The notes under the pieces are model-generated. The model was not told the DNA's origin. It ran no database searches and saw only the letters and a list, made by a program, of their open reading frames with translations. Below, piece by piece: positions 25,262-34,661 of a DNA stretch of 64,000 nt. Source of the DNA: Sphingomonas sp. BK235 (lineage in GTDB: Bacteria; Pseudomonadota; Alphaproteobacteria; Sphingomonadales; Sphingomonadaceae); contig NZ_SLXN01000003.1 in the NCBI RefSeq assembly GCF_004345855.1, forward strand, positions 62,001 to 126,000. Reading direction: 5' to 3'. The translations under genes were made by a program, and so were the position numbers. Position 1 is the stretch's first letter. Every line of letters begins with the position of its first letter.

Positions 25262-25954
25262 TCAGGCGCCCGCGACCTCGGCGACGTCGACCTTGATCCC
25301 CGGGCCCATCGTCGAGCTGACCGCGATCTTCTTGACGTACTTGCCCTTGGCGCCCGACGGCTTGGCCTTGACCACCGCGTCGACCAGCGCGTCGAAGTTG
25401 CGGCGCAGGTCCTCGGCGCCGAAGCTCGCCTTGCCGATGCCCGAGTGGATGATCCCGGCCTTCTCGACGCGATACTCGACCTGACCGCCCTTGGCGGCCT
25501 TCACCGCCTCGGCCACGTTCATCGTCACCGTGCCCAGCTTGGGGTTCGGCATCAGGCCCTTGGGGCCGAGCACCTTACCCAGGCGGCCGACCACGCCCAT
25601 CATGTCCGGAGTCGCGATGCAGCGATCGAAGTCGATCGTGCCGCCCTGGACCGTCTCCATCAGGTCCTCGGCGCCGACCACGTCCGCCCCCGCGGCGCGC
25701 GCCTCGTCGGCCTTGGCGCCGCGCGCGAACACGCCGACGCGGACGGTCTTGCCGGTGCCGGCGGGCAGGGTGACGACGCCGCGGACCATCTGGTCGGCGT
25801 GCCGCGGATCGACGCCGAGGTTCAGCGCGATCTCGATCGTCTCGTCGAACTTGGACGATGCGTTCTGCTTCGCCAGCGCGATCGCCTCGTCGACGCCGTG
25901 CAGCTTCTCACGGTCGATCGTCCAGGCCTTCTGCTTCTTGCTCACCTTCGCCAC
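25262..25954 (-). CDS. rplA: 50S ribosomal protein L1
   Basis: The protein has 230 residues and binds 23S rRNA at the L1 stalk; in many bacteria it also represses its own operon. The family signature [21 protein letters not shown] and the block [12 protein letters not shown] are present. The C-terminal [10 protein letters not shown] is typical. It starts four bases after the rplK stop codon, so the two are translated from one mRNA. Confidence 0.98.
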   Translation of the reverse strand: MAKVSKKQKAWTIDREKLHGVDEAIALAKQNASSKFDETIEIALNLGVDPRHADQMVRGVVTLPAGTGKTVRVGVFARGAKADEARAAGADVVGAEDLMETVQGGTIDFDRCIATPDMMGVVGRLGKVLGPKGLMPNPKLGTVTMNVAEAVKAAKGGQVEYRVEKAGIIHSGIGKASFGAEDLRRNFDALVDAVVKAKPSGAKGKYVKKIAVSSTMGPGIKVDVAEVAGA

Positions 25955-25958
25955 GGCC

Positions 25959-26390
25959 TCAGCCCTCCACCACTTCGAGGCCCATCGCGCGGGCCGAGCC
26001 TTCGATGATGCGGGTCGCCGCCTCGAGATCGTTCGCGTTCAGATCCTTCATCTTGGTCTGCGCGACCTCGGCCAGCGCCGAGCGGGTGATCTTGCCCGCG
26101 GATACCTTGCCCGGCTCCTTCGAGCCCGACTTCAGGTTGGCCGCCTTCTTGATCAGGAAGGTCGCCGGCGGCGTCTTCGTGATGAACGAGAAGCTGCGAT
26201 CGGCGTAGACGGTGATCACGGTGGGCAGCGGCGAGCCCTTCTCCATGTCAGCGGTCTGCGCGTTGAACGCCTTGCAGAATTCCATGATGTTGACGCCGCG
26301 CTGACCCAGCGCCGGGCCGATCGGCGGCGACGGGTTGGCAGCGCCCGCGGGCACCTGCAGCTTGATATAGCCTGTGATCTTCTTTGCCAT
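25959..26390 (-). CDS. rplK: 50S ribosomal protein L11
   Basis: The protein has 143 residues, part of the GTPase-associated centre of the 50S subunit. The N-terminal [20 protein letters not shown] and the C-terminal family motif near the end ([20 protein letters not shown]) are canonical. The ATG at 26390 is followed directly by KKITGYI, the expected N-terminus. It is separated from nusG by 1.6 kb containing an oppositely oriented AraC-type gene, so it must have its own promoter in the 600-bp region upstream. Confidence 0.98.
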   Translation of the reverse strand: MAKKITGYIKLQVPAGAANPSPPIGPALGQRGVNIMEFCKAFNAQTADMEKGSPLPTVITVYADRSFSFITKTPPATFLIKKAANLKSGSKEPGKVSAGKITRSALAEVAQTKMKDLNANDLEAATRIIEGSARAMGLEVVEG

Positions 26391-26991
26391 TCGTCTCACT
26401 CTGTTACTGGGCGCGCCCGAGGGAAGCGCCCGGTTCAAGTCTAGCGGTTCGTCCGGGCGCGGCCGCAGCCCCGCCCTCCCGCGGCGTTCCATCGTGTGAT
26501 GCGGTGGAAGCCGGCGCGCGTAGCGCAGACGCGGGGCTTTGGCAATGGCGTGAGGAGGCGGACGTTCTCCCGCCGCGGCGCACAGCAGCCAACGACCGGT
26601 CATCTCGGTCGCCGTTGCCGTCTCCCGCTTCATCTTCGGCGCCGCGGTCGGCCGGAAGCGGCGGCCGGCATAGCGAAGATGGTCCAAGAAGATCACGATG
26701 GTAGCGGGCGATGTCGTCGCATCGATCGAGCGATGCGACCCTTGCGCTCGGACGACTATAGTGGGTGCCGCAAGGCCGAGCGGCGCTAGAGGCACGCCGC
26801 GGTACAGACGGCGTGACGCGTTTCGCCACGAAGAGGTTCGTCTATAGCAGTGTCGTCACCCGGCGCGAAGTGTAACCAGCAGAAGCACTTGGCGGGGCGT
26901 GCCATGATGGCACTCGGTAATTGGTGTAAGTCTGTTGTAAGTTTCTGCCATCTCGATTGCCGTTTGGCCCGCAGTTGGTTAATCATAGGCT
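26391..26991. other. 600-bp region between rplK and the divergent araC-type gene
   Basis: No credible gene is present. It must hold the rplK promoter and a leader on the minus strand. A minus-strand TATAGA near 26846 is a possible -10 box, but I could not pair it with a good -35. The last 40 bp contain the araC-type promoter. The remaining sequence has lower GC than its surroundings near 26830-26990 and shows no repeat family seen elsewhere. Confidence 0.5.
26957..26985 (+). promoter_or_regulatory. Candidate sigma-70 promoter for the araC-type gene
   Basis: TTGCCG at 26957-26962 and TAATCA at 26980-26985 are separated by 17 bp. The predicted start of transcription falls at about the GTG start codon (26992), so the mRNA may be leaderless or nearly so. 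This fits the absence of a ribosome binding site before that GTG. Confidence 0.4.
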
Positions 26992-27945
26992 GTGCCCGGC
27001 TTCATCCCCCGTACAGGAACGACACGCGACGGCGCGCCGCTGTCGCTGAGTCGGACGCCGCCGGACGATCTCGCTCCCTTTGTCGCGCGCTTCTTCGTCA
27101 CGGTGTTCGAGCGGCCCGCCGATGCGGTGCTCGATGACTTCCTGCTCCACGAGACCGCTTACGTCCGCGTCCCGGTGATCGGCCGCTGGTCGATGCTGGT
27201 CGAGGGCGCGTGGCAGGATCACGAGGGCCCGATGCTGTTCGGCGCGCAGCAGCGGCGCTTCCCCGTGCGCTGCGTCGGCCCGATCGTCGCCGCGGGCTTC
27301 GCGATCCGGCCGGGGGGGTGGTTCGGCTTCTCGGATGTCCCCGCCGACGCGCTCGCCGACCGGTTGGTGCCGATCGCGCCGGGGCGCTGGCACGACTCGC
27401 TGCGCTGGGCCTGCGCCGACGTCTATGACCATGAACAGACCTTCGCGCGGCTCCACCAGGTGGTGCGCGATCAGCTCGTCGTGCGCGGCGCGGTCGCCGA
27501 TCTGCTCAGCGCGCGGTTCGAGCGCATCGCGCGGGTCGATCCGACCCGCCCGGTCACCGAGATCGCGGCCGAGTTCGGCATCTCCGGGCGCCGGCTCGAT
27601 CGTGCGGTGCGCCAGCATTTCGGCCACCTGCCCAAGACGGTGATGCGCCGCAGCCGCTTCCTCGACATGGCCGCGGTGATGCGCGGCCTGGCGGTGCCGA
27701 GCGCGGACGAACTCGCCGAGCTGCGCTTCTACGACGCCTCGCACCTCAACCGCGAGTTCCGCGAGTTCGTCGGCATGACGCCGGCGCAGTTTCGCCGCAC
27801 GCCCACGCCGCTGCTCACCCCCGGTCTGGAGGTGCGGCAGCAGCGCAAGCGCGCCGATCTGGCGCCCAATGCACCGGTGCCCTGGCTGGCGGAGGGGCAG
27901 CCCTGCCCCCCGGAGCCGGGTCGGCCCGAGACCGACCGCGGCTGA
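26992..27945 (+). CDS. AraC-family transcriptional regulator
   Basis: The protein has 317 residues. An N-terminal sensor domain of about 200 residues contains [17 protein letters not shown] and a [15 protein letters not shown] block. It is followed by a C-terminal AraC-type double helix-turn-helix with [24 protein letters not shown] and [24 protein letters not shown], the second being the family signature. After it comes a tail of about 40 residues rich in Pro and Arg. The start is a GTG at 26992 without a Shine-Dalgarno site. The gene lies between nusG and rplK, which are contiguous in most bacteria, and on the opposite strand. Its targets are unknown; nothing shows that it controls the ribosomal genes. 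Confidence 0.88.
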   Translation: MPGFIPRTGTTRDGAPLSLSRTPPDDLAPFVARFFVTVFERPADAVLDDFLLHETAYVRVPVIGRWSMLVEGAWQDHEGPMLFGAQQRRFPVRCVGPIVAAGFAIRPGGWFGFSDVPADALADRLVPIAPGRWHDSLRWACADVYDHEQTFARLHQVVRDQLVVRGAVADLLSARFERIARVDPTRPVTEIAAEFGISGRRLDRAVRQHFGHLPKTVMRRSRFLDMAAVMRGLAVPSADELAELRFYDASHLNREFREFVGMTPAQFRRTPTPLLTPGLEVRQQRKRADLAPNAPVPWLAEGQPCPPEPGRPETDRG

Positions 27946-27946
27946 G

Positions 27947-27964
27947 CCGTCGCGCGCGCGACGG
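27947..27964. terminator. Bidirectional hairpin between araC-type gene and nusG
   Basis: CCGTCGCGC and GCGCGACGG form a palindrome of 18 bases in the 27-bp gap between two convergent genes. There is no T-tract on either side. Confidence 0.4.
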
Positions 27965-27972
27965 CGCGGCGC

Positions 27973-28509
27973 TTACTTGCTGCGCTCGACCTGCTCGAAA
28001 TCGAGCTCGACCGGCGTGGCGCGGCCGAAGATGCTGACCGACACCTTGACCTTGGACTTGTCGAAGTCGAGCTCCTCGACCGTGCCGTTGAAGCTCGCGA
28101 ACGGCCCCTCGAGCACCTTGACCGCGTCGCCGATCTCGTAATCGACCTTGACCTTGGTCTTGGGCGCGACCGCCGCCTCTTCCTTGGAGTTGAGCATGCG
28201 CGCGGCCTCGGTGTCCGAGATCGCCTGCGGCTTGCCCGACGAGCCGAGGAAGCCGGTCACCTTGGGCGTGTTCTTGACGAGGTGATAGACGTCGTCGTTC
28301 ATGTTCAGCTTGGCGAGCACATAGCCCGGCATGAACTTGCGCTCGACCGCGATCTTCTTGCCGCGGCGCGCCTCGGTCACCGTCTCGGTCGGCACCTCGA
28401 TCTGCTCGACCAGCTGCTCCAGCCCCATGCGGGTGGCCTCGGCCATGATCGAGTCACGGACCTTGCCCTCGAAACCCGAGTAGGCGTGGATGATGTACCA
28501 GCGCGCCAT
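27973..28509 (-). CDS. nusG: Transcription termination/antitermination protein NusG
   Basis: The protein has 178 residues and binds RNA polymerase, coupling it to Rho or the ribosome. The NGN domain starts [12 protein letters not shown] and contains [13 protein letters not shown]. The C-terminal KOW domain contains [20 protein letters not shown]. The start at 28509 lies 17 bases after secE. In most bacteria rplK follows directly; here an AraC-type gene intervenes. Confidence 0.98.
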   Translation of the reverse strand: MARWYIIHAYSGFEGKVRDSIMAEATRMGLEQLVEQIEVPTETVTEARRGKKIAVERKFMPGYVLAKLNMNDDVYHLVKNTPKVTGFLGSSGKPQAISDTEAARMLNSKEEAAVAPKTKVKVDYEIGDAVKVLEGPFASFNGTVEELDFDKSKVKVSVSIFGRATPVELDFEQVERSK

Positions 28510-28526
28510 CTTAGTGCTTCCCGTCC

Positions 28527-28724
28527 TTACTTCGCCAGGCTCAGCAGCGCTTTGACCACGGCGTTGAAGAACGAGTCCACCGCCAGGAAGAACAGCGCCA
28601 GGATCGTGGTCATCACGACGACCATCACGCCCGTCATCATCGTCTCGCGGCCGGTCGGCCACACGATCTTGGCGGTCTCGGTACGGACCTGGCGGATGAA
28701 TTCGAGCGGGGTCGTCTTCGCCAC
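28527..28724 (-). CDS. secE: Preprotein translocase subunit SecE
   Basis: The protein has 65 residues with a single transmembrane helix, the short type usual outside the gammaproteobacteria. The amphipathic helix EFIRQVRTETAKIVWPTGRE carries the conserved TAKVVWP-like core, followed by one hydrophobic segment (VMVVVMTTILALFFLAVD). It starts with GTG at 28724. It lies directly upstream of nusG, as expected after the tRNA-Trp gene. Confidence 0.95.
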   Translation of the reverse strand: MAKTTPLEFIRQVRTETAKIVWPTGRETMMTGVMVVVMTTILALFFLAVDSFFNAVVKALLSLAK

Positions 28725-28943
28725 GATGTTGAGCCCTTGTTGAGCCTTGAGAGAATGTCCCGCCAGCCGCCGGCATGGCCCCGCCACCGCTGCCCCGTGA
28801 TCGGAGAAGCGGTGAGAAAACCGTCCGTGCTGTCGGATGTGCCAGCGGACATAGGATCGTCGCCGACAAAAGGCAAGCGCGCGGGGGGGCTTGCCGCGGC
28901 GGGGATGAGGAGCGGGCCGGGACGAAGAAGGGGCTGGCACGAA

Positions 28944-28977
28944 GAAGGGGCCGGACGCGTGTCGCGCCGGCCCCTTC
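28944..28977 (-). terminator. Strong hairpin between the small exported protein gene and secE
   Basis: GAAGGGGCCGG at 28944-28954 pairs perfectly with CCGGCCCCTTC at 28967-28977. On the minus strand it is followed by TTCGTGCC, a weak T-run. It probably ends transcription from the genes upstream, so secE-nusG would have a separate promoter within 28725-28943. Confidence 0.55.
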
Positions 28978-28997
28978 GATCGACACTGATGTCACTA

Positions 28998-29018
28998 CCG
29001 GGTCGCGTCGCGACCCGG
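28998..29018 (-). terminator. Hairpin directly after the small exported protein gene
   Basis: CCGGGTCGCG and CGCGACCCGG form a nearly perfect hairpin seven bases past the stop codon at 29026. With the hairpin at 28944-28977 it makes a tandem terminator region. Confidence 0.45.
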
Positions 29019-29025
29019 CGTGCGA

Positions 29026-29265
29026 TCAGTTGCTGTCCGAATCGTCGTCGCTGTCGTTGACGATCGCGATCACGCCGATCGCGGCGATGCCGGCGGCGAT
29101 GATCGCACCGAACACGCCCGCACCGGCGAGCTGGCTGTCCTTCGCGGTCGGGCTCGCGGCGCGCGCACCGGCGACCGAGAGGCTCGAGGCCGGGTTGGCG
29201 GTGGCGGCGAGCGCCGGGGTGGCAACGAGGCTGAGCGCGGCGGCGCCGGCGAGAATGGAACGCAT
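29026..29265 (-). CDS. Small exported membrane-tail protein, unknown function
   Basis: The protein has 79 residues. A signal peptide (SILAGAAALSLVATPALA) is followed by a short Ala/Ser-rich stretch, a second hydrophobic segment (GVFGAIIAAGIAAIGVIAIV) and a strongly acidic tail, NDSDDDSDSN. The ATG at 29265 is followed by a good signal sequence; longer frames would run into the tRNA. It lies between tRNA-Trp and secE. I believe similar short proteins with an Asp/Ser tail occur in other sphingomonads, without known function (from memory, not checked). Confidence 0.65.
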   Translation of the reverse strand: MRSILAGAAALSLVATPALAATANPASSLSVAGARAASPTAKDSQLAGAGVFGAIIAAGIAAIGVIAIVNDSDDDSDSN

Positions 29266-29414
29266 TGGGCTACTCCCTTGGTGGTTGACGCGCGGCAAGC
29301 TAATACGTCGCACCTGCGAACGCGCAAGTCCGATAATCTTTCCGTCGTCACCGATCTGAGCAGAAGAAGCGGTGAGCCCGTGCCCAAGGATCACGCCCCG
29401 ATGGGGCAAAGCAC

Positions 29415-29490
29415 TGGCAGGAGTGGAGGGACTCGAACCCACGGCCCTCGGTTTTGGAGACCGATGCTCTACCAACTGAGCTACACTCCT
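29415..29490 (-). tRNA. trnW: tRNA-Trp (CCA anticodon)
   Basis: A 76-base tRNA read on the minus strand. The acceptor stem AGGAGTG pairs with CACTCCT, followed by discriminator G and an encoded CCA end. The D-arm (AGCTCAGTTGGTAGAGC), an anticodon loop CTCCAAA with anticodon CCA (29455-29457 on the plus strand) and a T-arm with GGTTCGAGTCC are present. tRNA-Trp upstream of secE-nusG is the usual bacterial order. Confidence 0.97.
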
Positions 29491-29590
29491 GTGCGGGAGT
29501 GCTGTTGAACGTGCCCGCCGCGTTCGTCAAGGGCGCGTTCGCCGCGGCGTGATCGTCGCTGTGCCGCGGTCGGGCGCGCCGCCGCCGCGA

Positions 29591-31966
29591 TCAGGCGGCG
29601 CGGTCCGCGGGCGCGGCGACTCGCGGGGCGGGGGGCGCATCGGGGCGACGCACCGACAGCGCCAGCGCGCGCGCCTCGGCGACCGGCAGCGGGCGGCCGA
29701 AATAGAAGCCCTGGATACTGCCGCAGCCCAGCTCCTGTGCCAGCCGCAGCTCGGCCTCGCTCTCCACGCCCTCGGCGGTGGTCGCCATGCCCATGCTCTG
29801 CGCCATCGCGACCACCGCGCGGATGATCGCGATCGCCTCGGCGGTCCCGCGCGACGCGGCCTGAACGAAGCTGCGGTCGATCTTGATCGAGGAGAAGCGC
29901 GTCGCGCTGAGATAGCCGAGCGACGAATAGCCGGTGCCGAAATCGTCGAGGCTGAGCCCGACGCCGAGATCGAGGATCTGCTTGAGCAACTGCACCGCGC
30001 CCGTGCCCTCGCGCAGGAAGACGCTCTCGGTCACCTCCAGCTCGAGCCGCCGCGCGGGCAGCCCGGTCTCGGCCAGCGCCGCGGTGATGACGCCGACGAA
30101 CTGCGGGTTGTGGAGCTGGTCGGGCGAGACGTTGACCGCGATCCGCACGTCGTCGGGCCAGCCCGCCGCCTCGGCGCAGGCGGTGCGCAACACCCAGGCG
30201 CCGATCGGGGCGATCAGCCGCGCGTCCTCCGCGATCGGCACGAACTTGGCCGGCGGGATATTGCCCAGCTCGGGATGATGCCAGCGCAGCAGCGCCTCGA
30301 ACCCGCGCACCGCACCGGTGCGCGCGTCGACCACGGGCTGATAGGCGAGATGGAGCTCCTCATTGTCGAGCGCGCGGCGCAGCGCCAGCTCGATCACGCG
30401 CCGCTCCTCCGCCTCGACGTGGAGCTGCGGGACATAAGCGTGATAGACTCCTCCGCCCTGGTCCTTCGAGCGATACAGCGCGAGATCGGCGGAGCGGATC
30501 AGCGTCTCCGCGGTGCGCCCGTCGCGCGGCCCCGTCGCCACCCCGACCGAGGCGCCGATATACAGCGTGTGCTGGTCCACCTCATAGGGTTGCGACAAGG
30601 TCTCGATGATCGTGCGGGCCAGTCGCTCCAGCCGGGCCGCGTCGCTGGCGTCGCGCACCACCACCGCGAACTCGTCGCCGCCGAGCCGGCCGATCAGCTC
30701 ATTGTCGGTGACGAGCTGCGCGAGCCGCTCCGACACGCGACGCAGCAGCCGGTCGCCGACGGGATGGCCGAGCGTGTCGTTGACCGCCTTGAAGCGATCG
30801 AGATCGATCATCATGAACGCACAGCGCGCGCGCCAGCGTTCGGCGTCGGTCAGCGCGCGCGCCAGTTCCTCGTTCACGAACAGCCGGTTGGGCAGGCCGG
30901 TCAGCGCGTCGAACCGCGCCATGCGACTGATCTTCTCGGCCGAGGCGCGCTGCTCGGTGATGTCCGATGCGACGCCGCGATAGCCAGCGAAGCGGCCGGC
31001 GGGATCGAGCCGCGGCGTGGCGGTGAGCTCCCACCAGCGCGCCTCGCCCGCGACCGTGACCCGCAGCGCCACCGCGTTGAACGGCTCGCGCCGCGTCATC
31101 CGGTCCGCGATCAGCCGCAGCTCCTCGGCGCAGGTGCCGCGTTCCCAATCGGGGCCGGCGAGCAGCTGGAGGAAGGGCATCCCCTCCAGATCGTCGCGCG
31201 CGCACGCGCAGGCATGGGCCAGCCGCTCGCTGGCGCCGATGATGCGGCGCGCGGCGTCGGTTTCCCACAGCCAGTCACCACCGCCGTCGCCGACCTCGCG
31301 CAGCAGCAGCCGCACCGTCGCCTCGCGTTCCTCGAGCGCGAGCACCGCCGCGCTGAATCGCGCCACCGCACGGGCGCGTGCCAGCACGATCAGTGCGAGC
31401 AGCAGAGTGAAGACCATCGCGCCGACCGCACCGAGCCGGTCGCCGCCCAGCATCAGCCCCAGCGCCGCGGCGGCGCCGCCGACCAGCAGGAAGGCGAGCG
31501 CGGCGGGCGCGAGCGTCGCCGCGGCCAGCGCGATCGCGGTGGAGACGGTCCCGATCAGCAGGTGCAGCGCATGCGCGGTGCCCGCGTCCGCGCGCGGCGC
31601 GAACAGCAGCGGCACGATCGCCCAGACCAGCCCGAGCGCGGCGGCGGCGCGCACCGCCCCTCCCGAGAGCGCGGGCTCGTCGGCGTCGCGTTGCCGCAGC
31701 CGGTGGACCAGCGCCGCCGCCGCCAGCGTCGCCGCGGCGAGCCACGCGCCGAGCCAGGTCGCGGGCAGCGCGTCCGCCAGCAGCGCGACGGTGACCCCGC
31801 TCGCGACCAGCAGGATCGCGAGCAGCGCGGGGGCGAGCCGTCGCGCCACCACGCGCTGCGCCGCGGCGAGACGCGCCGCGGTCGAGTCGCCGGCGGCACG
31901 ACGCCAGCCGAGCAGCGCGCGCACGGCGACCGGGGAAAGCGGGGGAGGCGGAGAGGCGGCTGTCAC
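29591..31966 (-). CDS. Membrane-bound GGDEF-EAL cyclic-di-GMP protein
   Basis: The protein has 791 residues. The N-terminal part (about residues 40-205) holds roughly six hydrophobic helices, a membrane sensor. A PAS domain (about 215-335) ends with YRGVASDITEQ. The GGDEF domain (about 345-510) has an intact RLGGDEF active site and the start motif DALTGLPNRLF. The EAL domain (about 520-770) has FEALLRW, NVSPDQL, the metal/loop motif DDFGTGYSSL and EVTES. Both catalytic sites look intact, so it may make or degrade cyclic-di-GMP, or use one domain as regulator. The start is a GTG at 31966 with GGAACGGGA upstream. It stands alone; about 120 bp separate it from the tRNA. Confidence 0.93.
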   Translation of the reverse strand: MTAASPPPPLSPVAVRALLGWRRAAGDSTAARLAAAQRVVARRLAPALLAILLVASGVTVALLADALPATWLGAWLAAATLAAAALVHRLRQRDADEPALSGGAVRAAAALGLVWAIVPLLFAPRADAGTAHALHLLIGTVSTAIALAAATLAPAALAFLLVGGAAAALGLMLGGDRLGAVGAMVFTLLLALIVLARARAVARFSAAVLALEEREATVRLLLREVGDGGGDWLWETDAARRIIGASERLAHACACARDDLEGMPFLQLLAGPDWERGTCAEELRLIADRMTRREPFNAVALRVTVAGEARWWELTATPRLDPAGRFAGYRGVASDITEQRASAEKISRMARFDALTGLPNRLFVNEELARALTDAERWRARCAFMMIDLDRFKAVNDTLGHPVGDRLLRRVSERLAQLVTDNELIGRLGGDEFAVVVRDASDAARLERLARTIIETLSQPYEVDQHTLYIGASVGVATGPRDGRTAETLIRSADLALYRSKDQGGGVYHAYVPQLHVEAEERRVIELALRRALDNEELHLAYQPVVDARTGAVRGFEALLRWHHPELGNIPPAKFVPIAEDARLIAPIGAWVLRTACAEAAGWPDDVRIAVNVSPDQLHNPQFVGVITAALAETGLPARRLELEVTESVFLREGTGAVQLLKQILDLGVGLSLDDFGTGYSSLGYLSATRFSSIKIDRSFVQAASRGTAEAIAIIRAVVAMAQSMGMATTAEGVESEAELRLAQELGCGSIQGFYFGRPLPVAEARALALSVRRPDAPPAPRVAAPADRAA

Positions 31967-32166
31967 TCCCGTTCCTTAGCGCTTGGGTCATTGACGAAGC
32001 GTTGCGACCGGCAAGATCCCGCCACCCGGGCGGCACGCGCCTGCCGGAGCCAAATCGGTCGGCCTCAGTCACTTACAGTCGGAAGATGCGTCCGACGAGC
32101 AATTTACCATGCGAAACGAACGGAAAATATCTGGATCGACCGCCGCGGGGCGCGCGGCGGCGCGAG

Positions 32167-33912
32167 TCAGGCGGCCAGGTCGTAGGGCTTGATCTCACCC
32201 GCCAGATAGAGGTTGCGCGCCTTGGCGCGGCTGAGCTTGCCCGAGCTGGTGCGCGGCAGCGTGCGCGGGGGGATCAGCTCGACGACGCAGTTCATGCCGG
32301 TGACCGAGCGGACGCGGTCGCGGATCTCGTCGCGCAGCCGCACGCGCTCGACCTCGTCCGAGCTGCGGCACTGCACCAGCACCGCGGGGGTCTCCTCGCC
32401 GCCGGGCGTGGTGATCGCGAAGGCGGCGATGTCACCGGCCTTGAACCCGGGCAGCTGCTCCACCGCCCATTCGATGTCCTGCGGCCAGTGGTTGCGCCCG
32501 TTGATGATGATCATGTCCTTGGCGCGGCCGACGATGAAGATGTAGCCGTCGGACATATAGCCCATGTCGCCGGTATCGAGCCAACCGTCGACCAGGCACG
32601 CCGCGGTCGCCTCGGCGTCGCGGAAATAGCCCACCATCACGCTCGGACCGCGGCACCACACCTTGCCGATCGCGCCGTCGGGGAGCGGCGTGCCGTCCTC
32701 CTCGCGCACCGCGATCTCCATGTCGCGCACCGGCTTGCCGCAATTGACGATCGCGCGATAGCGCTGCGGCCGGTCCTCGCCGTGCTGCATGCCCGAGAGC
32801 TCGGTCTCCTCGACCAGCTCGACGCGGATACCCTCGCCCGGCGGCATCAGCGACACCGCCAGCGTCGCCTCGGCGAGCCCGTAGCTCGGCAGGAAGGCGG
32901 TCGCCTGGAAGCCCGCGTCGGCGAAGGCGTCGACGAAGGCCTGCATCACGTCGGGCCGGATCATGTCGGCGCCGTTGCCCGCGACGCGCCAGCGCGACAG
33001 GTCGAACCGGTCCGACGCCTTGGTCTGGCTGGAGATGCGGCGCGCGCAGATGTCATAGCCGAAGGTCGGCGAGTAGCTCAGCGAGGTGCCGGGGTTGCGA
33101 CTGATCAGGTCGAGCCACGACAGCGGGCGGCGCGCGAAATCCTCGGTCTTGAGATAGTCGGTCGAGACCTGGTTGGCGACCGGCGAGAGGAAGCAGCCGA
33201 CCAGCCCCATGTCGTGGTACCACGGCAGCCACGAGACGCAGCGGTCGGTCTCGATGATCTGCACGCCGTGCGCGTGCGCGGCGAGGTTGCTCAGCAGCGC
33301 GCGGTGCGTGATCGCCACGCCGTGCGGGAAGCGCGTCGAGCCGCTCGAATATTGCAGGTAGCAGACGTCGTCGGCGGTGCTCGTCGGCAGCGGCGCTTCC
33401 GGACCGGACTGGGTGGCGAACTCGACCCAGTCGACCCCGCGCACGCCCGAGGCCTCGGCGGCCGCGCCCGCCATCTGCGCCAGCTCGGGCGGGAAGACGA
33501 GCATCACGGGATCGCAGCTGGCGAGCTGGACGCGCAGCTGGTCGATATAGGAGTCACGCCCGCCGAACGAGGTCGGCAGCGGTAGCGGTACCGGCCAGGC
33601 ACCCGCGAGGACGGCGCCGAAGAACAAGGCGGCGAATTCGGCACTGGTCTCGGCCACCAGCGCGACGCGGTCGCCGGGCACGACGCCCGAAGCGATGAGA
33701 CGATAGGCGCAGGCGCGCGCGTCGTCGCGCAGTGCGGTGAAGCCATAGGCGCGCACCAGCGTGCCGCGCGCGTCATGGAAGTTGAGCCCGCGGCCGCCCC
33801 GCGCGGCATAATCGAGCGCCTCACCCAGCGTGGCGAAATCGGCGAAGCGGCGCGGCAACGGATCGGCCGTCGGCGTCGGCTGGGGAGAAATCGGGGCGAT
33901 GTCGGTCGTCAT
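32167..33912 (-). CDS. Fatty-acyl-AMP ligase (FAAL-type)
   Basis: The protein has 581 residues of the acyl-adenylate superfamily. The nucleotide-binding motif YLQYSSGSTRFPHGVAITH, the acyl-pocket blocks SWLPWYHDMGLVG and FLPSYGLAEATLAVS, and the C-terminal GRNHWPQDIE and SSGKLSRAKAR (catalytic Lys) match stand-alone fatty-acyl-AMP ligases of the FadD32/FAAL group. These activate a fatty acid and pass it to an acyl carrier protein rather than to CoA. No carrier protein or polyketide synthase gene is next to it. In Caulobacter an acyl-ACP synthetase takes part in ceramide synthesis, so a sphingolipid role is possible. The gene is divergent from recX, with a promoter candidate at 33958-33987. 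Confidence 0.85.
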   Translation of the reverse strand: MTTDIAPISPQPTPTADPLPRRFADFATLGEALDYAARGGRGLNFHDARGTLVRAYGFTALRDDARACAYRLIASGVVPGDRVALVAETSAEFAALFFGAVLAGAWPVPLPLPTSFGGRDSYIDQLRVQLASCDPVMLVFPPELAQMAGAAAEASGVRGVDWVEFATQSGPEAPLPTSTADDVCYLQYSSGSTRFPHGVAITHRALLSNLAAHAHGVQIIETDRCVSWLPWYHDMGLVGCFLSPVANQVSTDYLKTEDFARRPLSWLDLISRNPGTSLSYSPTFGYDICARRISSQTKASDRFDLSRWRVAGNGADMIRPDVMQAFVDAFADAGFQATAFLPSYGLAEATLAVSLMPPGEGIRVELVEETELSGMQHGEDRPQRYRAIVNCGKPVRDMEIAVREEDGTPLPDGAIGKVWCRGPSVMVGYFRDAEATAACLVDGWLDTGDMGYMSDGYIFIVGRAKDMIIINGRNHWPQDIEWAVEQLPGFKAGDIAAFAITTPGGEETPAVLVQCRSSDEVERVRLRDEIRDRVRSVTGMNCVVELIPPRTLPRTSSGKLSRAKARNLYLAGEIKPYDLAA

Positions 33913-33957
33913 CCTGTGTTCCTGTCGCAGCGGTCACGCCGGTGCAATAGTTAAGCG

Positions 33958-33987
33958 GCTATAGGCGTACTTTGGCCGAGCGTTCAA
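33958..33987 (-). promoter_or_regulatory. Candidate sigma-70 promoter for the FAAL gene
   Basis: On the minus strand TTGAAC (33987-33982) and TATAGC (33963-33958) are separated by 18 bp. Transcription would start near 33951, about 40 bases before the ATG at 33912. Confidence 0.45.
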
Positions 33988-34012
33988 AATCGGATGCCAG
34001 TGTGGCACAAAC

Positions 34013-34573
34013 ATGGCCGTGTCGCTGCCCCATTCACCACGCTCCGCCGCGCGCCGCCGTCCGCCGCCGCTCGATCCCGCCGCGCTGGAGCGGCTCGCGC
34101 TGCGCTACGTCGAGCGGTTCGCCACCTCGCGGGGCAAGCTGGCGGACTATCTGGCGCGCAAGGTGCGGGAGCGCGGCTGGGACGCGGCCGCCGGTATCCC
34201 GCCGCCCGATCCCGCCGGCGTGGCGGCGCGGATGGCGGCGCTCGGCTATGTCGACGACCGGGGCTATGCCGACATGAAAGGCGCCGCGCTGGGGCGGCGC
34301 GGCTATGGCGCGCGGCGCATCGCCGCCGCCTTGCAGGCCGCGGGGCTCGCGCCCGAGGATGCGGCCGCCGCACTCGATCAGGCCCGCGCCGACGCGCTCG
34401 AAAGCGCGCTACGGCTCGCGCGACGCAAGCGCATCGGCCCCTATGCGGCGACGCGCGGCGACCCGCGCGAGCGCGAACGCCAGCTCGCCGCGTTGATCCG
34501 CGCGGGACACGATCCCGCCACCGCGCGCCGCGTGATCGATGCCGCGCCGGGGGACATTCCTGACCCCGAATGA
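34013..34573 (+). CDS. recX: RecX-family regulatory protein
   Basis: The protein has 186 residues, all-helical, and modulates RecA filaments in homologues. The block LDPAALERLALRYVERFATSRGKLADYLARK is the typical sphingomonad RecX N-terminal repeat (only parts shown: ALERLALRYVERFATSRGKL). It is followed by RMAALGYVDDRGYAD and GRRGYGARRIAAALQAAGL. The third repeat is less clear. The ATG at 34013 lacks a strong ribosome binding site. recA is not in this window. It is divergent from the FAAL gene and followed by the cold-shock gene. Confidence 0.8.
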   Translation: MAVSLPHSPRSAARRRPPPLDPAALERLALRYVERFATSRGKLADYLARKVRERGWDAAAGIPPPDPAGVAARMAALGYVDDRGYADMKGAALGRRGYGARRIAAALQAAGLAPEDAAAALDQARADALESALRLARRKRIGPYAATRGDPRERERQLAALIRAGHDPATARRVIDAAPGDIPDPE

Positions 34574-34661
34574 TGTTTCGGCGCTTGCCTTCGCGCATTG
34601 TGCAATGCACCAGTAGCAGCGCGTTAACGCTGCGGCACGGAAAAGGGGACGACGACGCGAG

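Noticed and set aside
26391..26991. A hidden small gene or RNA between rplK and the AraC-type gene
   Set aside because: Short frames there have poor composition and no motif, and I could not fold a convincing conserved RNA by eye.
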